In this document: positions 63,760 through 64,000 of the stretch, one piece after another
Numbering within the stretch: the first letter of the stretch is position 1
How the letters are laid out: each line of letters starts with the position of its first letter
Source of the DNA: Neovahlkampfia damariscottae
Taxonomy: Eukaryota; Heterolobosea; Selenaionea; Neovahlkampfiida; Neovahlkampfiidae
Reading direction: 5' to 3'
Assembly: GCA_016618085.1 (NCBI GenBank)
Contig: JABLTG010000033.1
Coordinates: 62,001 to 126,000 of the forward strand
Length of the DNA: 64,000 bases
Made by a program: the position numbers and the translations under genes
Notes under the pieces: model-generated
What the model was told of the DNA's origin: nothing
The model's input: the letters and a program-made list of their open reading frames with translations, nothing else
The model's database searches: none

Positions 63760-64000
63760 TCATTCATCTAAGAAATCACTTGTTTTTGATTTTTCATTTT
63801 TCAAATACATCTCTTTATAGTCAATAGTATTACTTGTAGCAGGTGTTGGTTTTGAAAATCTTGAAACTGTTTCTTCTGAAACTTGAATTTCTTCTTGTTG
63901 TTTAGTTTTTTTATTTTCAGGTGATTTTGATTTTCTTTTTGGAGATTCTGATCGTTTTCTTTTCTTTTCTGAATATCTATCAATGTCTATTTTGTTTTCT
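63760..64000 (-). CDS. C-terminal part of a basic Ser/Lys-rich protein (partial)
   Basis: An open frame enters from the right edge of the window and ends in TGA (63760-63762), giving about 80 residues. It is rich in Lys, Arg, Ser and Glu (YSEKKRKRSESPKRKSKSPE) and then less charged (VSRFSKPTPATSNTIDY). The SP-rich basic stretch resembles nuclear or splicing-related proteins and could be a nuclear localisation signal. The rest of the gene lies outside, so no family is named. Confidence 0.6.
   Translation of the reverse strand, partial: ENKIDIDRYSEKKRKRSESPKRKSKSPENKKTKQQEEIQVSEETVSRFSKPTPATSNTIDYKEMYLKNEKSKTSDFLDE

Noticed and set aside
1-64000. Viral elements, transposons and CRISPR arrays
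   Set aside because: I saw no reverse transcriptase, integrase, transposase, capsid or terminal-repeat signature, and no CRISPR-like array; the only tandem array is the intronic minisatellite.

Overview
This window is nuclear DNA of a eukaryotic protist with a very compact, A+T-rich genome (roughly 70% A+T by eye). About 45 protein genes lie on both strands, often less than 100 bases apart. Many are split by tiny GT-AG introns: I could place about 73, nearly all 27-40 nt and most often near 31 nt. Stops are TAA, TGA and TAG, so the standard code fits. The gene mix includes profilins, Ras and Rab GTPases, RGS, RasGAP and RhoGAP regulators, BTB-Kelch, RCC1, leucine-rich and DUF4116-repeat proteins, ERV1, UGGT and ATP-type PEPCK. 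It suggests a free-living amoeboid or amoeboflagellate protist. A heterolobosean-like relative of Naegleria is my best but low-confidence guess.

Layout. 1-7.3 kb: an uncharacterised Cys-containing protein, ATP-PEPCK, Ras, an ankyrin gene with a minisatellite-filled intron, and a broken DUF4116 gene. 7.3-11.7 kb: proteasome chaperone PSMG4, an RCC1 protein, an RGS protein, a possible START-like protein and a multipass membrane protein. 11.7-20.5 kb: UGGT, a Rab-like GTPase with a 6-nt exon, dymeclin and SF3A2. 20.6-32.7 kb: a secreted Cys-rich protein, two DUF4116 proteins, a TruA/PUS1-type pseudouridine synthase, a secreted serine protease, a kinase-WD40 fusion, a membrane protein and a thioredoxin-fold protein. 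32.7-41.9 kb: a RasGAP/IQGAP-like protein, a coiled-coil family protein, a WD40 protein, profilin, POP7, BTB-Kelch, a potassium-transporter fragment beside a GC-rich island, and a small DUF4116 protein. 42-49.7 kb: two small six-Cys secreted paralogues around a truncated family copy, CDC16, ERV1, ERMP1 and a second profilin. 49.7-64 kb: an OSCA/CSC1 channel, an LRR gene with one repeat per exon, a BAR plus triple-RhoGAP protein, a PIP-box protein, FOXRED2 with a KDEL tail, a coiled-coil protein, tRNA-Arg(CCT), an EF-hand protein, Rab GDI and a partial gene.

The strongest genome-wide signal is a CCAAT/ATTGG pentamer a few to about 60 bases upstream of most start codons, sometimes one copy serving two divergent genes. 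It probably marks a core promoter element and helped choose several starts. Functionally the window is rich in secretory-pathway genes (UGGT, FOXRED2, ERMP1, GDI, Rab, dymeclin) and cytoskeletal or GTPase-signalling genes (profilins, Ras, RasGAP, RhoGAP, RGS). They do not form an operon-like unit. Gene coordinates and splice sites were worked out by hand from reading frames and family conservation.
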